Assembly: GCA_021927905.1 (NCBI GenBank)
Contig: BLLK01000052.1
Span: 250,501-314,500, forward strand
Source of the DNA: Chaetoceros tenuissimus
Lineage: Eukaryota; Bacillariophyta; Thalassiosirophyceae; Chaetocerotales; Chaetocerotaceae
Length of the DNA stretch: 64,000 bases
Reading direction: 5' to 3'
A model generated the notes under the pieces. The model saw nothing but the letters and a program-made list of their open reading frames with translations, ran no database searches and was not told where the DNA came from. A program made the position numbers and the translations under genes. This document shows, piece by piece, positions 31,305 through 42,595 of the stretch; the stretch's first letter is position 1, and each line of letters opens with the position of its first letter.

Positions 31305-33404
31305 ATGAAAATGAAGGAAAATAGGAATGATAAGGAGGAGGTCCAAGATTCGTTACCGATAGAAGGAACACAAGAAATCGAATCAAATGATTATCTTCTA
31401 TCACCGAAGAAATCTGAACCCTCACTACTGACATCAATAGAAACAGAAAATAATGATCATTTAGCACAATCAAGCCATGATGGCTACTCTGCTCCAGAAA
31501 ATGTTAATAAAACAAGTGATAAACACATTTCTCCTACCGGTAACGAGGAAAAAGATCATTATAAATATGAATCATCTTTCTCCAATCCGCAACATTCCAT
31601 TCTTCAAACAAATTGCATCGAAGAAAATGAAAGAAGATCTCTCTTTGAGGCTGCTGGTCAAAATGAGAATGTCGAGGAAGACGATGAGAGTAGGTCCACT
31701 TTCCTTTCATGTTTGCGAAGGCATAAAGTTACTCTTGGACTACTTTGTTTCGTTTTACTCATAGGTGTCTCAATTGGCATTACGGTTGGACAAGTTTCTA
31801 GAAATCTAAATCGAGATATAGTGGAGAACAATTCTCCATCTTCCATGGTAAGAGCTTTGTAGAATGAAAATAACTTTTCACTTGCTTCATTCTACTCTTC
31901 TCATAATACAAATTTTAAATATCAGCCAAGTGCAAGACCTTCTCAATCTCTTAGTACTCTACCTTCTATTGGTCTTTCGCAGAGTCCATCAAAAATAACA
32001 AGTTCAACTCCGTCACTCGGTTCTTCCTCTGTACCATCTCATAGTAGCATGAGGCCATCGACAATTTCATCCAACTTACCAACGTACCATAGTTCATATC
32101 AGCCTTCGATCTTTACTTCGTCTGATCCATCTTTTATTCAGTAGTGAAAACCCGTCATCTGGTCCTTCTCAAATCCCATCATTTAGTCCATCATCAATGG
32201 TGAGAAATATAATCCATGTTCTTTTTTTTTCTAACTTTATCTAACTCGAATGAAATTTCGGAACTAGCCATCTTCGATCGTAATTGGAAGCATCGCCAGC
32301 CCAAACTCTTTGGATCGTTTTGCATACTCTACAGCACTTTCTGCTGATGGTAAAACTCTTGCTGTAGGTGCACCAGAAACAAGTGATGGGTATTTGGGAC
32401 CTGGAAACGTTTATGTATACTATTATGATGGGTTTATATGGATGCCAAAAGGACAAACTCTTGGTGGAGAGAGACTTGAACAATTTGGTTCTTCTGTTTC
32501 ATTATCTGGTGACGGAAATACACTTGCAGTAGGGGCGCCAAATTGTTGTTCTAGGTCTGGGTATATTAATGTGTACTCTTTCGACGAGCCTATTTGGAAG
32601 CTGAGACACAGTGTAAACGAAAAGAACAGCAATAGATATGGATATCCTGTATTATTATCGTTCGATGGAAATGTTTTGGCTGTAGGGCAACTAGAATATC
32701 AAGAATACCAGGCTACTCTCGGGCAAGTTCATGCGTATTCTTACTCAAATGATTCCTATTTGACAAATAAAGGATGGGCAATTACATGTCCAACTCGTGA
32801 TGACTTGCCCACATATAACAAAGACAATTTTTCCTTATCTCCTGATGGGAATACTATAGCTATTGGATCCAATCGAAATGATGGGACTGTACCTGTATCT
32901 GGACAAGTCCACATATATTATTTTAATGGCTATCAGTGGGAGTTGAAAGGAAATATAGTAAATGGTCAACAAAGATTTGAAATGTTCGGATATTCCGTTT
33001 CACTTTCATTTGATGGAAATGTAGTTGCAATTGGAGCACCTGAACATAGATGTGACGCAGGTAATTCTGGACAGGTTCAAATTTACGAATACAACGGGCA
33101 AGAATGGCAGTTGAAAGGTAATACTATACAAGGTCATACTATACAAGGTCGTAATCTTCGGCAAATTGGTAAATTCGTTTCCTTGTCAACTGATGGGAAC
33201 ATAGTTGCTTTCAGTTCTCACATGTATCCACCTCAAATCCATATCTACACTTATCATCAAGCTTCTTGGCAACTTACGGACCTTGTCGATTGTGAGGAGA
33301 CAGTTACATCAGTTTCTTTATCATCTGATTTCATGACTCTTGCAGTTGGTTATGAAAAAGAAGATATCGGAAGAGTGAAAGTATATCAAGTTGATTTGAA
33401 GTAG
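31305..33404 (+). CDS. Type II membrane protein with extracellular beta-propeller (copy 3)
   Basis: Close paralogue of 28306-30568 with the same plan: acidic tail, helix TLGLLCFVLLIGVSIGITVG, Ser/Pro stalk and six to seven FG-GAP-like blades (DRFAYSTALSADGKTLAVG, EQFGSSVSLSGDGNTLAVG). Exon 1 is 31305-31847, the stalk exon 31926-32199 and the propeller exon 32268-33404. The stalk exon is one base out of phase. Either it carries an indel near 32143, or a further 58-bp intron (GTACCATAG to TTTTATTCAG) is removed, which restores the frame as TSENPSSGPSQ. The cytosolic tail is almost identical to copy 2, while the propeller is much more divergent. Confidence 0.7.
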
Positions 33405-33725
33405 TGGAAGTTGTAGGGAACAAACATCGTCACTTGAAACATTATTCCTTCGACAGTGATGAGACTACCTTACCAGATTAGTTTACCAATGGCATTGGTC
33501 GTGCAGATATAAGAGTCTTGCAGTTTATTCGCAATTGAAAATTGACAATACAAAGTGTATTCCGTGGAGAATAGAGAACTTGTATATATTAGCATCTGCA
33601 TAAACTCTGTCTGGTGAAGAACGATATTTCATTAATTCAGAGGTTACTCGTTATTCATCTACAAGTAACTCATCATCCTATTCTCTCCCCTTCATTCTAA
33701 CCTTAATTCATAAGCCAATATTTCT
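33405..33725. other. Intergenic between convergent genes
   Basis: About 320 bases shared by the two 3' ends. Nothing recognised. Confidence 0.4.
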
Positions 33726-34635
33726 CTATACATCAAACTTTTCCAAATCCCCTCTCCACCTTAAATCCCCACCATACTTTCCAGCAAAGGTATCATACCC
33801 TCCACCAAACTTGGCCTTGGTAGTAAACGCAGCATCATACGCCAGTTCATCCTCTACATCATTCTCAATACAAAAACTAAGAAACTGTTTCGATCTCAAT
33901 CTTCTAGCTGATAAAGCACCTACGAATAAAGCCATGGTTGCTACAGTAGAAATAATGATGAGTTGATCCTGTTGTTGTGTTTGCTGCTGTGTATTGTTAG
34001 TGGTAGATTTGGTCTGTCGTGTCTAATAGAGTGTAAGGCTATAATTTCAAAATCAAATTTCAAATGTAAGTAAGCTGGAGAGAACGTACCTGATTGTCAC
34101 TTCCCTCAATTACTGTCTTTGGTTTCTTCAACTCTTTCTCAACAGGAGGAGGGGGAGGAACGACTAAAGCCTCTTTACCAGCTACATCCACCTCTTGTCC
34201 ATTCTTATCATACACCTTGGTCGGTACTGGAATTTCACCAGCTGTAGATTTCATTTCTTCTGGTTTGTAAAATAATACTTGAGCCGCAGTCTGCTGTTGC
34301 TTGGCTGGTTCCTGTTGTGCAGTCTGCATCTTAGTCTCTTGAGAACTAGAGGCAGCGGTTAATGCAGCCTGTACACTCTCTGCACTCTCTTTACTGAGTG
34401 AAAGAACATGCTGACCAGCTTCATTCTTTATAATGGAAGCTTCCAAAATTAATTTTGATTCTTGATTGGTTAATTCGAGAGGTTGAAGAATGATTTGTTG
34501 TTCGAGTTTCTTTTGAGTGTTGACGGCAGTCCTTTGCTTTTTGAGTTTTTGATTCTTTTTTCCTTTTGGTACGAGACGAAGTTTTGCTTCTGTTGATAAG
34601 AGAGCTGCTAGTAGGAGAATTATTATCGTCTTCAT
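33726..34635 (-). CDS. Small type I membrane protein, two exons, family unknown
   Basis: Exon 1 is 34635-34090 and exon 2 34022-33726, joined in phase 0 by a 67-bp GT-AG intron (GTACGT donor), giving 280 residues. The N-terminus is a signal peptide (MKTIIILLLAALLSTEA). The luminal part is Lys- and Gln-rich with a PPPPP run at about residue 160. Exon 2 contains one helix, LIIISTVATMALFVGAL, then a short cytosolic tail with RRLRSKQ and aromatic residues. I do not recognise the family. The gene is divergent from the LNR gene at 35017, and its first codons and promoter were copied to about 38848-39045. Confidence 0.65.
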
Positions 34636-35016
34636 TGTTAGTATATGGTAAGGTAATTAAATAATATAATGCAGTGCTATTAGAACAGAGTTGCTCTTTC
34701 GTTCACTCCAACTAGTTCTTACGATGAATCGTGGTGCACGATGTTGCTCGTTTAGTTGATGCAAACCGACTGTTTGATGTGAGTCTTGTTTTTGACCGTT
34801 TTTGAATAGTTCGCGGTTCATTGGGGGTGGAGGGGTGGACTCGGATACAATAAATAAATTATGTTTGTGGTACTTACTGGGCAACAATGAATGGCAGCGT
34901 TGAGGTAGATCTTTTTTTGCACTATCATGTATCATGTGATATCAGAAGAAGATTACACCCAAAAACAATAAGAACAATCCAAAAAGTATATCCATAGAAC
35001 AAACTTACGAAGCAGA
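34636..35016. promoter_or_regulatory. Divergent promoter between membrane protein and LNR gene
   Basis: About 380 bases. Most of it recurs, in pieces, at 38758-39045. Contains GTGCACGATGTTGCTCGTTT and a G-rich GGGGGTGGAGGGGTGG tract (34823-34838). Confidence 0.5.
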
Positions 35017-35677
35017 ATGGCAACCTCTTATCCTAATTGTACAGTTGAGAATCAATATTATATTGGAGATGGACAATGTCACGGTGGAGAATACAACACG
35101 GAAGAATGCGGTTTTGATGGGGGAGCAAGACTGTACTATTGCAGAATATCCTGATTGCAGAGTTGATTCTCCTCATTACATTGGAGATGGTGAATGTGAG
35201 GGTGGAGCATACAACACGGAAGAATGCAGTTTCGACGGAGGAGATTGTTTAGAGTTTAATACAAAGTATCCTGATTGTAAAGTTGATTATCCAATATATA
35301 TTGGAGATGGCTTGTGTTTTGATAATATTGAAAGCTACAACACTGAAGAATGTGGTTTCGACTGTGGTGACTGTGATGAGTATAATTTATACAAATTTTG
35401 GATTGAAAAGTATCCAGATTGTAGAGTAGATGACTATTCCAAGCTTGGAGATGTTGAATGCCATAAAAATTACAACATGAAAGCATGTGGGTGGGATGGT
35501 GGAGACTGTCAATCTCCAAAGAAATATGGAATCATTTTTGGTGCCACTGCTGCCACTGCCATTGGTCTTATCATTGGGTATTTGTTATTCAGGACTTTCT
35601 ATCTTGTACCTCGTCGACAAAGGCAAAGCAACATTGAAGACGAAAAAGTTAATGATGTCACAGAGGAGCAGCTTTAG
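35017..35677 (+). pseudogene. LNR-TM protein, four Lin-12/Notch repeats, one frameshift
   Basis: The ATG at 35017 has the same context (AGCAGAATGGCA) as the intact paralogue at 36782. Repeat 1 (YPNCTVENQYYIGDGQC..ECGFDGG) is in the ATG frame. An apparent insertion of four bases at about 35129 (GGGGGAGCAAGACTG) moves the rest to another frame, where three more repeats follow (YPDCRVDSPHYIGDGEC, YPDCKVDYPIYIGDGLC, YPDCRVDDYSKLGDVEC). Then come a helix (GIIFGATAATAIGLIIGYLLF) and a short charged tail. LNR modules are Ca-binding disulfide domains known from Notch. Either a recent pseudogene or an assembly indel. Confidence 0.7.
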
Positions 35678-36184
35678 AGCGCGCGGCTTGATTGAAACTT
35701 TTTTATATGAATTTTAATACGCACGTCTAAGGGCAGGCACTGCTTGACTAGTCAATTTATGTTTCTGCACAATACTTATTTGTAAAATAATGGTTCCAAG
35801 AAGAATATTATCTTTATGAGCGAGGAGTTGTTGAATTCTCTAATTTATATCTTATTCCTCAATTGGAGAGGGTACACATAGAAACCCACAGAAGATTTTG
35901 GGAATATTCTCCCTTTTGGTTTAATAATAGAGAAAATGAAGAGGCATTTCATGAATTCAACACATTCACAAGATCATCTCGAAACAATTTTTATGATTGA
36001 AACTGTTACGAAAAATAACGGCAAATAATACGTCAAACAACGGAGACTATCATTACGAGCATAGCGCAGATTTATAATCACCTAAACATTACAATACTTT
36101 GCTTCGCATTTCTATAGATGAATTTTTGTAAGGTGCCTTTTATATTTTAGGAGCGAGTATAATACTTCTACATAAATCTCCATA

Positions 36185-36262
36185 CGAAGAGTCTCTACCA
36201 TAATATCATGCTTCTTTTGTTGCAGAATGGATAGCTGCGCTTCTAAATCTGCTTTCTTGTGA
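36185..36262 (-). pseudogene. Relic of the linker of a TM-RING gene
   Basis: On the minus strand the sequence resembles the coding linker of the LNR-TM-RING gene (43921-44000), with the pattern LEVQxSILQQKKHxIMVETL, but contains stops. It is a short displaced fragment. Confidence 0.45.
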
Positions 36263-36635
36263 ACAGCTTGTTTTCATGTTTTCACAAAGATGAATTTTCT
36301 TTTTTTTTTGAATTATAAGGCGTCCATAGTACCTCTTATTATAACACAATGAGCTTAAGAAACCTTTTGTATGAGTACGTAGCATTGTAATTTTCTTTTT
36401 CCAGTGCCATGATGAATTTTATTTCCAAGAAAGGGATGAGCTTTCATGATATTTTCGTAATAAAGAGCAGCCAAGAAGAAATTTAGAAAAATATTATAAA
36501 ACAGCAAAAACAAGCTAGCTCGTATATTGTCAGAAATATTCTGTCTTGGAAAAGTAATCTTTTTTGAATTTGTGATACAGGTTGAGAGGTATGTCATAAA
36601 TAACCTCTTTTCTAACCGTCACGATTGAATGGAAG

Positions 36636-36650
36636 TAGGCTTCTCATTAC
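36636..36650 (+). promoter_or_regulatory. TTCTCAT box
   Basis: TAGGCTTCTCATTAC, about 145 bases before the ATG at 36782, preceded at 36613 by AACCGTCACGA. Confidence 0.5.
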
Positions 36651-36781
36651 AATGCAAGCTTTCTTGACCGTCATTTCGAAGACTTTAGACATTTTTCGTT
36701 TCCCACCTTTGCAGGAAGTTGAGGTGGATCTTTTTCTATGCGACGTGTATCAGGTCATAGAACAAAACATTACAAAGCAGA

Positions 36782-37807
36782 ATGGCATCCATTTATCCAA
36801 ATTGCACAGCTTATTATCCATCTCTAATTGGAGATGACTATTGTGATGGAGGAGCATATAATACTAAAGAATGCGGGTGGGATGGTGGAGATTGTCTAGA
36901 GTTCAACCCAAAGTATCCCAATTGCAAAATTGAGCCCGTAGAATATATTGGGGATGGTGTGTGTGATGGTTGGGAGTACAACACAGAAGAATGCGAATGG
37001 GATGGTGGCGATTGTATTGATTTCAATACAAAGTATCCCAACTGCACTGTTGATGAAACTTGGGCAATTGGAAATGGCTATTGTGATGGTGGAAAATACA
37101 ACACAAAAGAATGCGGTTGGGACGGAGGTGACTGTTTAGAGGTTAATGAAAACTATCCCGATTGTAGTGTTGATTCTCCTGATCGTATTGGAGATGGCTG
37201 GTGTGATCTTGAATACAGTTGGGAAGAGTGTGGTTGGGACGGAGGAGATTGCTTCATCCCAGAATATCCCGATTGTAGAGTTGATTATCCTCAATGGATT
37301 GCAGATGATGAGTGTAAGGGAGGAGCATACAACACGGAAGCATGTGGTTGGGACGGAGGAGACTGCATTGAGTTCAATATCAAGTATCCAAATTGCAAAG
37401 TTGATTATCCAATATACATTGGAGATGGCAGGTGTAATAGTGACGAATACAATATTGAAGAATGCGGGTTCGATGGAGGTGATTGTATTGAGTATAATTT
37501 CTACAAATTCTGGACTGATAAGTATCCAGATTGTAGAGTAGATGACTATTCCAAGCTTGGAGATGGTAAATGCTACAAAAAATATAGCACAAAAGCATGT
37601 GGGTGGGATGGTGGAGACTGCCAATCTCCACAGAAATATGGAATCATTTTTGGTGCCACTGCCATGGGTCTCATCATTGGATATTTGTTATTCAGAACCT
37701 TCTATCTGGTACCTCGCCGACAAAGGCAAAGCATCGAAAAGGGTATACAAGAAAACCCCGTACAAGAAAACCCCGAAAATGTTAATGTCTCAGAGGAGCA
37801 GCCATAG
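36782..37807 (+). CDS. Membrane protein with seven Lin-12/Notch repeats
   Basis: A 341-residue single-exon protein. Seven repeats of about 40 residues follow the pattern YPxCxVDxxxxIGDGxCDGGxYNTEECGWDGGDC, with the Cys, Asp and Trp/Phe positions of LNR modules. They begin almost at residue 1 (MASIYPNCT). The helix GIIFGATAMGLIIGYLLFRTF (about 287-307) and a basic PRRQRQ then acidic tail close the protein. No N-terminal signal peptide is visible, which is odd for disulfide modules: the protein would have to insert with the N-terminus outside without a cleaved signal, or an upstream exon is missed. The two neighbouring relatives share this. Function unknown; a calcium-dependent surface role is plausible. 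Confidence 0.8.
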   Translation: MASIYPNCTAYYPSLIGDDYCDGGAYNTKECGWDGGDCLEFNPKYPNCKIEPVEYIGDGVCDGWEYNTEECEWDGGDCIDFNTKYPNCTVDETWAIGNGYCDGGKYNTKECGWDGGDCLEVNENYPDCSVDSPDRIGDGWCDLEYSWEECGWDGGDCFIPEYPDCRVDYPQWIADDECKGGAYNTEACGWDGGDCIEFNIKYPNCKVDYPIYIGDGRCNSDEYNIEECGFDGGDCIEYNFYKFWTDKYPDCRVDDYSKLGDGKCYKKYSTKACGWDGGDCQSPQKYGIIFGATAMGLIIGYLLFRTFYLVPRRQRQSIEKGIQENPVQENPENVNVSEEQP

Positions 37808-39371
37808 AGCGGCTTGATTGAAACTTTTTTATATGAATTGTAATACACACGTCTACTAAGGAAAGGCAGTGCTCGACTTCTCCATTTATGTCTCTGCACA
37901 ATACTTCTTTGTAAAATAATGGTCCCAAGAAGATTATTATTTCTATAAGTAGTGGTTGTTGATTTCTCTTTTCCATAATTGATATCTTTAGATATACAAA
38001 TATTGTATAATATTTTTTCTAAACGTAACAAATCAAAATTAGAATTGTCATGGTAGTTCCTACATTTTCAAAGTGAGCATTGTATGATTTTGAACACGGA
38101 AAATGAAAAAAAGAAGTTCATGGCCGGTGCTTTTTCTTCAAGCATGAATTCTGAACTAATACGTACACAGTGTGATCCATGCCGCTTTCCAGCCATTCTT
38201 TTTACACATTTTAACTGGGAAAAATCTTTTTCAAAAGCTACCATACTATTGCTTTGCATTTTCTATTTTGTTTGTTTTCCTACTGGGTTCTACGCACTAT
38301 CAATGCAGCTGTCAAGAAAACCCGTCCATCACGAATCATAGGAGGTAGACTTCTCATCATTCTAAGTTTGGACATTTCCCTGTAAGAGAATCATCAATTC
38401 CTTCACAAAGTAGTCTTATTTCTCATGTCTAGCTAAGGATTACTAGCTTTCTTGACCGCCATTTGGAAGACTTTAGACATTCCTTCTTCTCTGTAGTGAT
38501 GCTTCCCACCACCCTTCATGCAGGAATTTGCAACCTGCTGCTGCTTTCACAAAGCAACTTGCTCCTGCTTTTACTTTATCACATACCTTCCTCCTTCTCT
38601 ACTTTTACCTCGACACCTTGGAACAACTGCTCCTTCGGAAAAAAGTATATAGAACAAACCTTACACATAATCATGAATATTGGTATGCTCACATATGTTT
38701 TCCTAGTGGCAAATTGGCAGCAAACAACTGGCTCTTTTGTACACCACCCTAACTATCCAAGAAGAATGCACCCGAACAAAACTAGGAACAATCCAAAAAG
38801 TACAGCCATGGAACAAAACTTTCAAAGCAGAATGGTTGATACGAGAGCTGTCAGTAGGAGAATTATTATCGTCTTCATTGTTAGTATTGAATATGGTAAT
38901 GTAATGCAGTGCTATTAGAGTCCAGTAGCTCTTTAGTTCACTCCAACTAGTTCTTGCCAGTGAATCGTGGTGCACGATGTTGCTCGTTTTGAGTTGATGC
39001 AAACCGACTGTTTGATGTGAGTCTTGTTTTTGACCGTTTTTTTGAAAATGTTCGCGGTTCTTTAGGGGGGTAAAAGGGGGTTGGAAAGGAAACTTTGAAT
39101 AAATTATGAATAACCTCTATTCAGCAAACAAAAGCACGTCGACGTCGTCGATGTATTCATATGTAGTCGTAGCTTCTTTTTTGCTTCACGTTCTTTCTTG
39201 ATTTGCGGATTGACATTGTCTGCAATCAATTTTCTAATCATCAACGCTTCCACCATCCAGTTTTCTTGCTTCTTGATGCTTGAGGTTAAACATTGGAAAA
39301 AGAAGCTAGTACTCCTAGCTACTGCCTCGTGGTTCTACTAGGCTACCTGGTTCTTAGAAAACACTAACATC
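37808..39371. other. Intergenic with mosaic duplicated pieces
   Basis: About 1.56 kb. It contains a GCTTTCTTGACCGCCATTT block (38446) also present before the seven-LNR gene (36657), a TTCTCAT-like box (TAGACTTCTCATCAT, 38346), and the mosaic at 38758-39045. A 151-codon frame at 38463-38918 crosses these non-coding duplicates and is judged spurious. Confidence 0.5.
38758..39045. repeat. Mosaic copy of the 34.6-35.0 kb region
   Basis: 38758-38835 matches the leader of the LNR gene (34951-35020) up to its AGCAGAATGG start. It then joins directly to 38848-39045, which matches 34610-34810, the first codons and promoter of the minus-strand membrane protein. Both pieces keep plus-strand orientation but their order is swapped. 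Confidence 0.65.
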
Positions 39372-40972
39372 ATGTCTGGTGCTTCTTCGTCTAGTATATA
39401 TGCATGGTCAGATAGTTTTGCAGCAATTACACCAAGAGTATCCGGTTCCATCAATATACTATTTTCATCCTTAATCATTTATATTATATTGAGAAGTCCG
39501 CAAGGATTGAACACTACCTATCATCGTCTCATCTTTGCTATTTCAGGTAAGAGAAGACGAAATAATTCTTGGATCACTAGTAGCTACTACGCCTGATTTT
39601 TTTTTTTACAATCCTTGATTTTGTTTTTACTAAGAGTCGTATCCTCCTCATGTGGTGTTTCTAGGGTAAAGTATCATGGGCGGCGTTGCAATAAGTAAGT
39701 CTCCAAAAACATACCATGCCAAACATATTATATCAACCTAATATTATTCTACAAATAGGTATGTCAACGTTGCTACTTCCTTATTCAGAATTCAACAAAA
39801 GAATATATATGTGGCCAGATACATGGACCATCATTGGAAACGTTAGAACATGTGAGCTACAAGGTTTTTTTATGCTCCTCGGAATGGGGGGTGTTATCTG
39901 GTATATGGTTTCCCTTTGTATATATTATACTTGCTCCTTGACTCTCCGATTGTCAAAAGAGACAATTGCAAAGAAGGTCGAATGGTTTCTACATTTACTA
40001 CCAAACGCAATTGGATGGATCTTTTCCATGAGTCTGCTTCAACAAGATATGATTAATCCACACATGTTTCATCCATACTGTGCGAATAATGTCTATCCTT
40101 ATAAGTGCTGGGGTACGGAGAAGAATAAATGTACTAGAGGAAGCTATGTACAAGCAAAACGTTCATCCGATGTCAGCTTGATGTTTCTAATTATTGCGGT
40201 GTCCGTCATTATCGTATCTTTATTCTTAATATCCGCGACTCTTGTGATCCATACATGCAAAAGTAGAAAAGCTTCTACGGAATCGAATCATGAACATCAG
40301 CCAACGTATCAACACTACAAGAAGATCAGTAAGGTTGTAGTTGTCCACTCCTTTCTCTACATTTTTTCCTACATCATTACGTCATTTCCATTGGTTTTGA
40401 ATCATATGTTGTTCGATGCCTATTTTTCTCCTCAGACGAAACGTTCATTGGTTTTAATGATTACACCATTGGCTGGGTTGCTGAACTTTCTCACGTTTGC
40501 ATGGGGTAAAGTATATGGATATAGACTTTTGCATCCTTCCATTTCTAGAAAAGACGCTTTTAAAAAAATGTTTGGGAATCAGGCACTTAGTGATGAATCT
40601 TTATTCTTTTCCAATCTTGAAATGGTAGACCGCAATGAACAAAATGAGGAAGAGATTGACGTGGATGATTATGAAAACATGCTGAAAGAAGAAATAAGAG
40701 ATGATGTTGTAGTAGAATTACCAAACGTTGCTGCCGCTGCTTCAAATAGCATCCAAAGAGAAGGACAACACGTATCAAGTAGTACTAATGCTTCTTCTTC
40801 TTCCAAGAATGACAATAGTGAAGGAATCAGCTTCGATATTTCATCACTTAAATCGCCAGCTGAGTTATCAAAGGCATCCAATTCGAAGAAGTCTCTTGAA
40901 GGAGGCTTTTTCTATACTGAACCAAATATTAGCATACAGGGTCTTTTTACCAGAAAAAATCACAAGAATTAA
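39372..40972 (+). CDS. Seven-transmembrane receptor (GPCR-like), three exons
   Basis: Exon 1 (39372-39546) encodes helix 1 and YHRLIFAIS, ending at a GTAAGA donor. Exon 2 is short (about 39665-39694, donor GTAAGT) and encodes IMGGVAIS, part of helix 2. Exon 3 (39759-40972) carries MSTLLLPYSEF, then four to five further helices and a long cytosolic tail. A disulfide-type Cys sits in VRTCELQGF, as in cAMP-receptor and secretin-like families. The tail contains ISSLKSPAELSKAS and GGFFYTEPNISIQG. The junction of exons 1 and 2 is unresolved: the best acceptor (TTTCTAG) gives an immediate TAA, so an indel or another acceptor is needed. The ligand is unknown. Confidence 0.7.
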
Positions 40973-41104
40973 CAGGTACATTGTTTGAATTCTCATGACC
41001 CGAGTCTGCTTTCATTTTGCAAGTTGTGGTTTATGAAGAATCATGTATTCGTTATCATGTAAAAAAACACGTTGGTTTGCGTACTACTCGTAGACGACTA
41101 ATAC

Positions 41105-41275
41105 GAGGTATTATGAAATAAAGACCAGTCAAGAAGAAATATAGAACAGCATTATAGACAATCTAAAATAAACTAGCTCGTAATGTTGCCATAGATATTT
41201 TGTGTTTAGAAAAGGTACTTTTTTTTGAATTTGTGATGTGAGAAGCACTAAGGTGTGTGTCATAAATAATAACCT
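41105..41275 (+). repeat. Dispersed upstream repeat
   Basis: Shares blocks CAAGAAGAAAT, AACTAGCTCGTA, TTTTTTGAATTTGTGAT and TGTCATAAATAA..CCTCT with 36440-36605. The second half also recurs at 42645-42715, where an AGAAGCACTAAGGTGTGTG block is identical. Confidence 0.65.
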
Positions 41276-42467
41276 CTTGGCAATATCTACAGCGGTGAAC
41301 GTTTCGCCGATTTTAATTGAGAGGAAGTAGAGGAAGGAAGGAAAGGAGAGAAAGAAGGAGGAAAAAGAGAAGACGAAAAAAGAAGAAGAAATTTCAATTC
41401 AAAGAACAATGATAATTTAGACGTCAAACGATTGCAGATTTTATGTTGAATACAATAATAAGTAGTAAAGTATCATAGTAAATGCTTTCGGCATGTTCAA
41501 AGTGTCCTTTTGAAATATTTTCGTTATTTCAATATCTATCATTGAATAACAGCGTTTTGATATGACGCTCATGCTATGTATACTTTGAGATCTATTTTCA
41601 TTATTCATTTGTGTGTACGTAATGTATGAATATATTTGGAATGGGAGAGCAATGTTTTTAATAGTGCATTAGTCATACGTTTTAAAATAATCATTGGATT
41701 CTAGTCATTGTACTACGCGGTGAAGTGAATCGACTATGAAGTCAATTGAAATAAACCGCAATGCCTACATTCGTATGAAGTAGAAACGAAAATGATGCTT
41801 TTCCTTTTGATAAATATCAAATATCTGCATTCATCAAGCAACAAGAAGCAATTTTTGGCTCGGCTTGGCTCGCTCGTCTTTCAGACCCGTTGTCTTCGCC
41901 CTTTTCTCATTTGCATATACATACTTTGATCCACACTTCGTTCTCCTCTGTATTTTCATATCCCTGTAATCATGTATACCATGTATCCTTTCCCTTAGTT
42001 TCATTTTAGCACCGGTGACAGAGCAAGTTGTACCCACCCGATCGTTGCTTCTTGCTACTATACTATTTTTCCTGTAGTCGAAGTAAAATCAAACATAGCA
42101 GCCAACTTTAGCTCTTTGTTCTCTACACTTAGCTCAAAGAATTTCCGATCGAGTTTCATATCCTCAAAACAAAGAAACGACATCCTCGTAGTCTAATAGT
42201 GAAGCAACAAGAATATAGGAAAAGCAGATAGCTGCGCTACTAGATAATGTTGTTCTCCTCTACTGGCCACTATTTGCTACTTTCGCGAACTCTTTCGAAC
42301 CACTTTTTCCATTTAGCTTCCCCAAATATCCTCCTGACTCATTATATATCATCATTGAAGCATTTCACGAAGAGGTAACATAGATATTCACATATAAACA
42401 TATATGCTCATGGTTCCGAGAAGCCTATGTTGACCAATCTCTTCTCGCATGTACAAGCCGTACTGAC

Positions 42468-42595
42468 TGTCATCCTGCTTTTTAAAACAAAGCTGCTCTC
42501 TGATAGGTTCTCGACTGGTGTCATCCTGCTTTTTAAAACAAAGCTGTGATTTGGTTGGCCAGATGGGCAGTGTCATCCTGCTTTTTAGAACTTTA
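42468..42595. repeat. Three spaced copies of a 28-base repeat
   Basis: Two exact copies beginning TGTCATCCTGCTTTTTAAAA (42468, 42519) and a partial third at 42571 are spaced 51-52 bases apart with unrelated sequence between. Confidence 0.8.

Larger units (their letters stand above)
35678..36781. promoter_or_regulatory. Long upstream region of the seven-LNR gene
   Basis: About 1.1 kb. It includes a RING-linker relic (36185-36262), a dispersed upstream repeat (about 36440-36605) that recurs near 41105 and 42645, then AACCGTCACGATTG (36613-36626) and the TTCTCAT box (36636-36650). Confidence 0.5.

Noticed and set aside
36782-37500. Tandem DNA repeat of about 120 bases in the LNR gene
   Set aside because: It simply reflects the repeated protein modules.
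38463-38918. 151-codon plus-strand frame with hydrophobic stretches
   Set aside because: It runs across sequence that is a non-coding leader and promoter at its source copies (34.6-35.0 kb).
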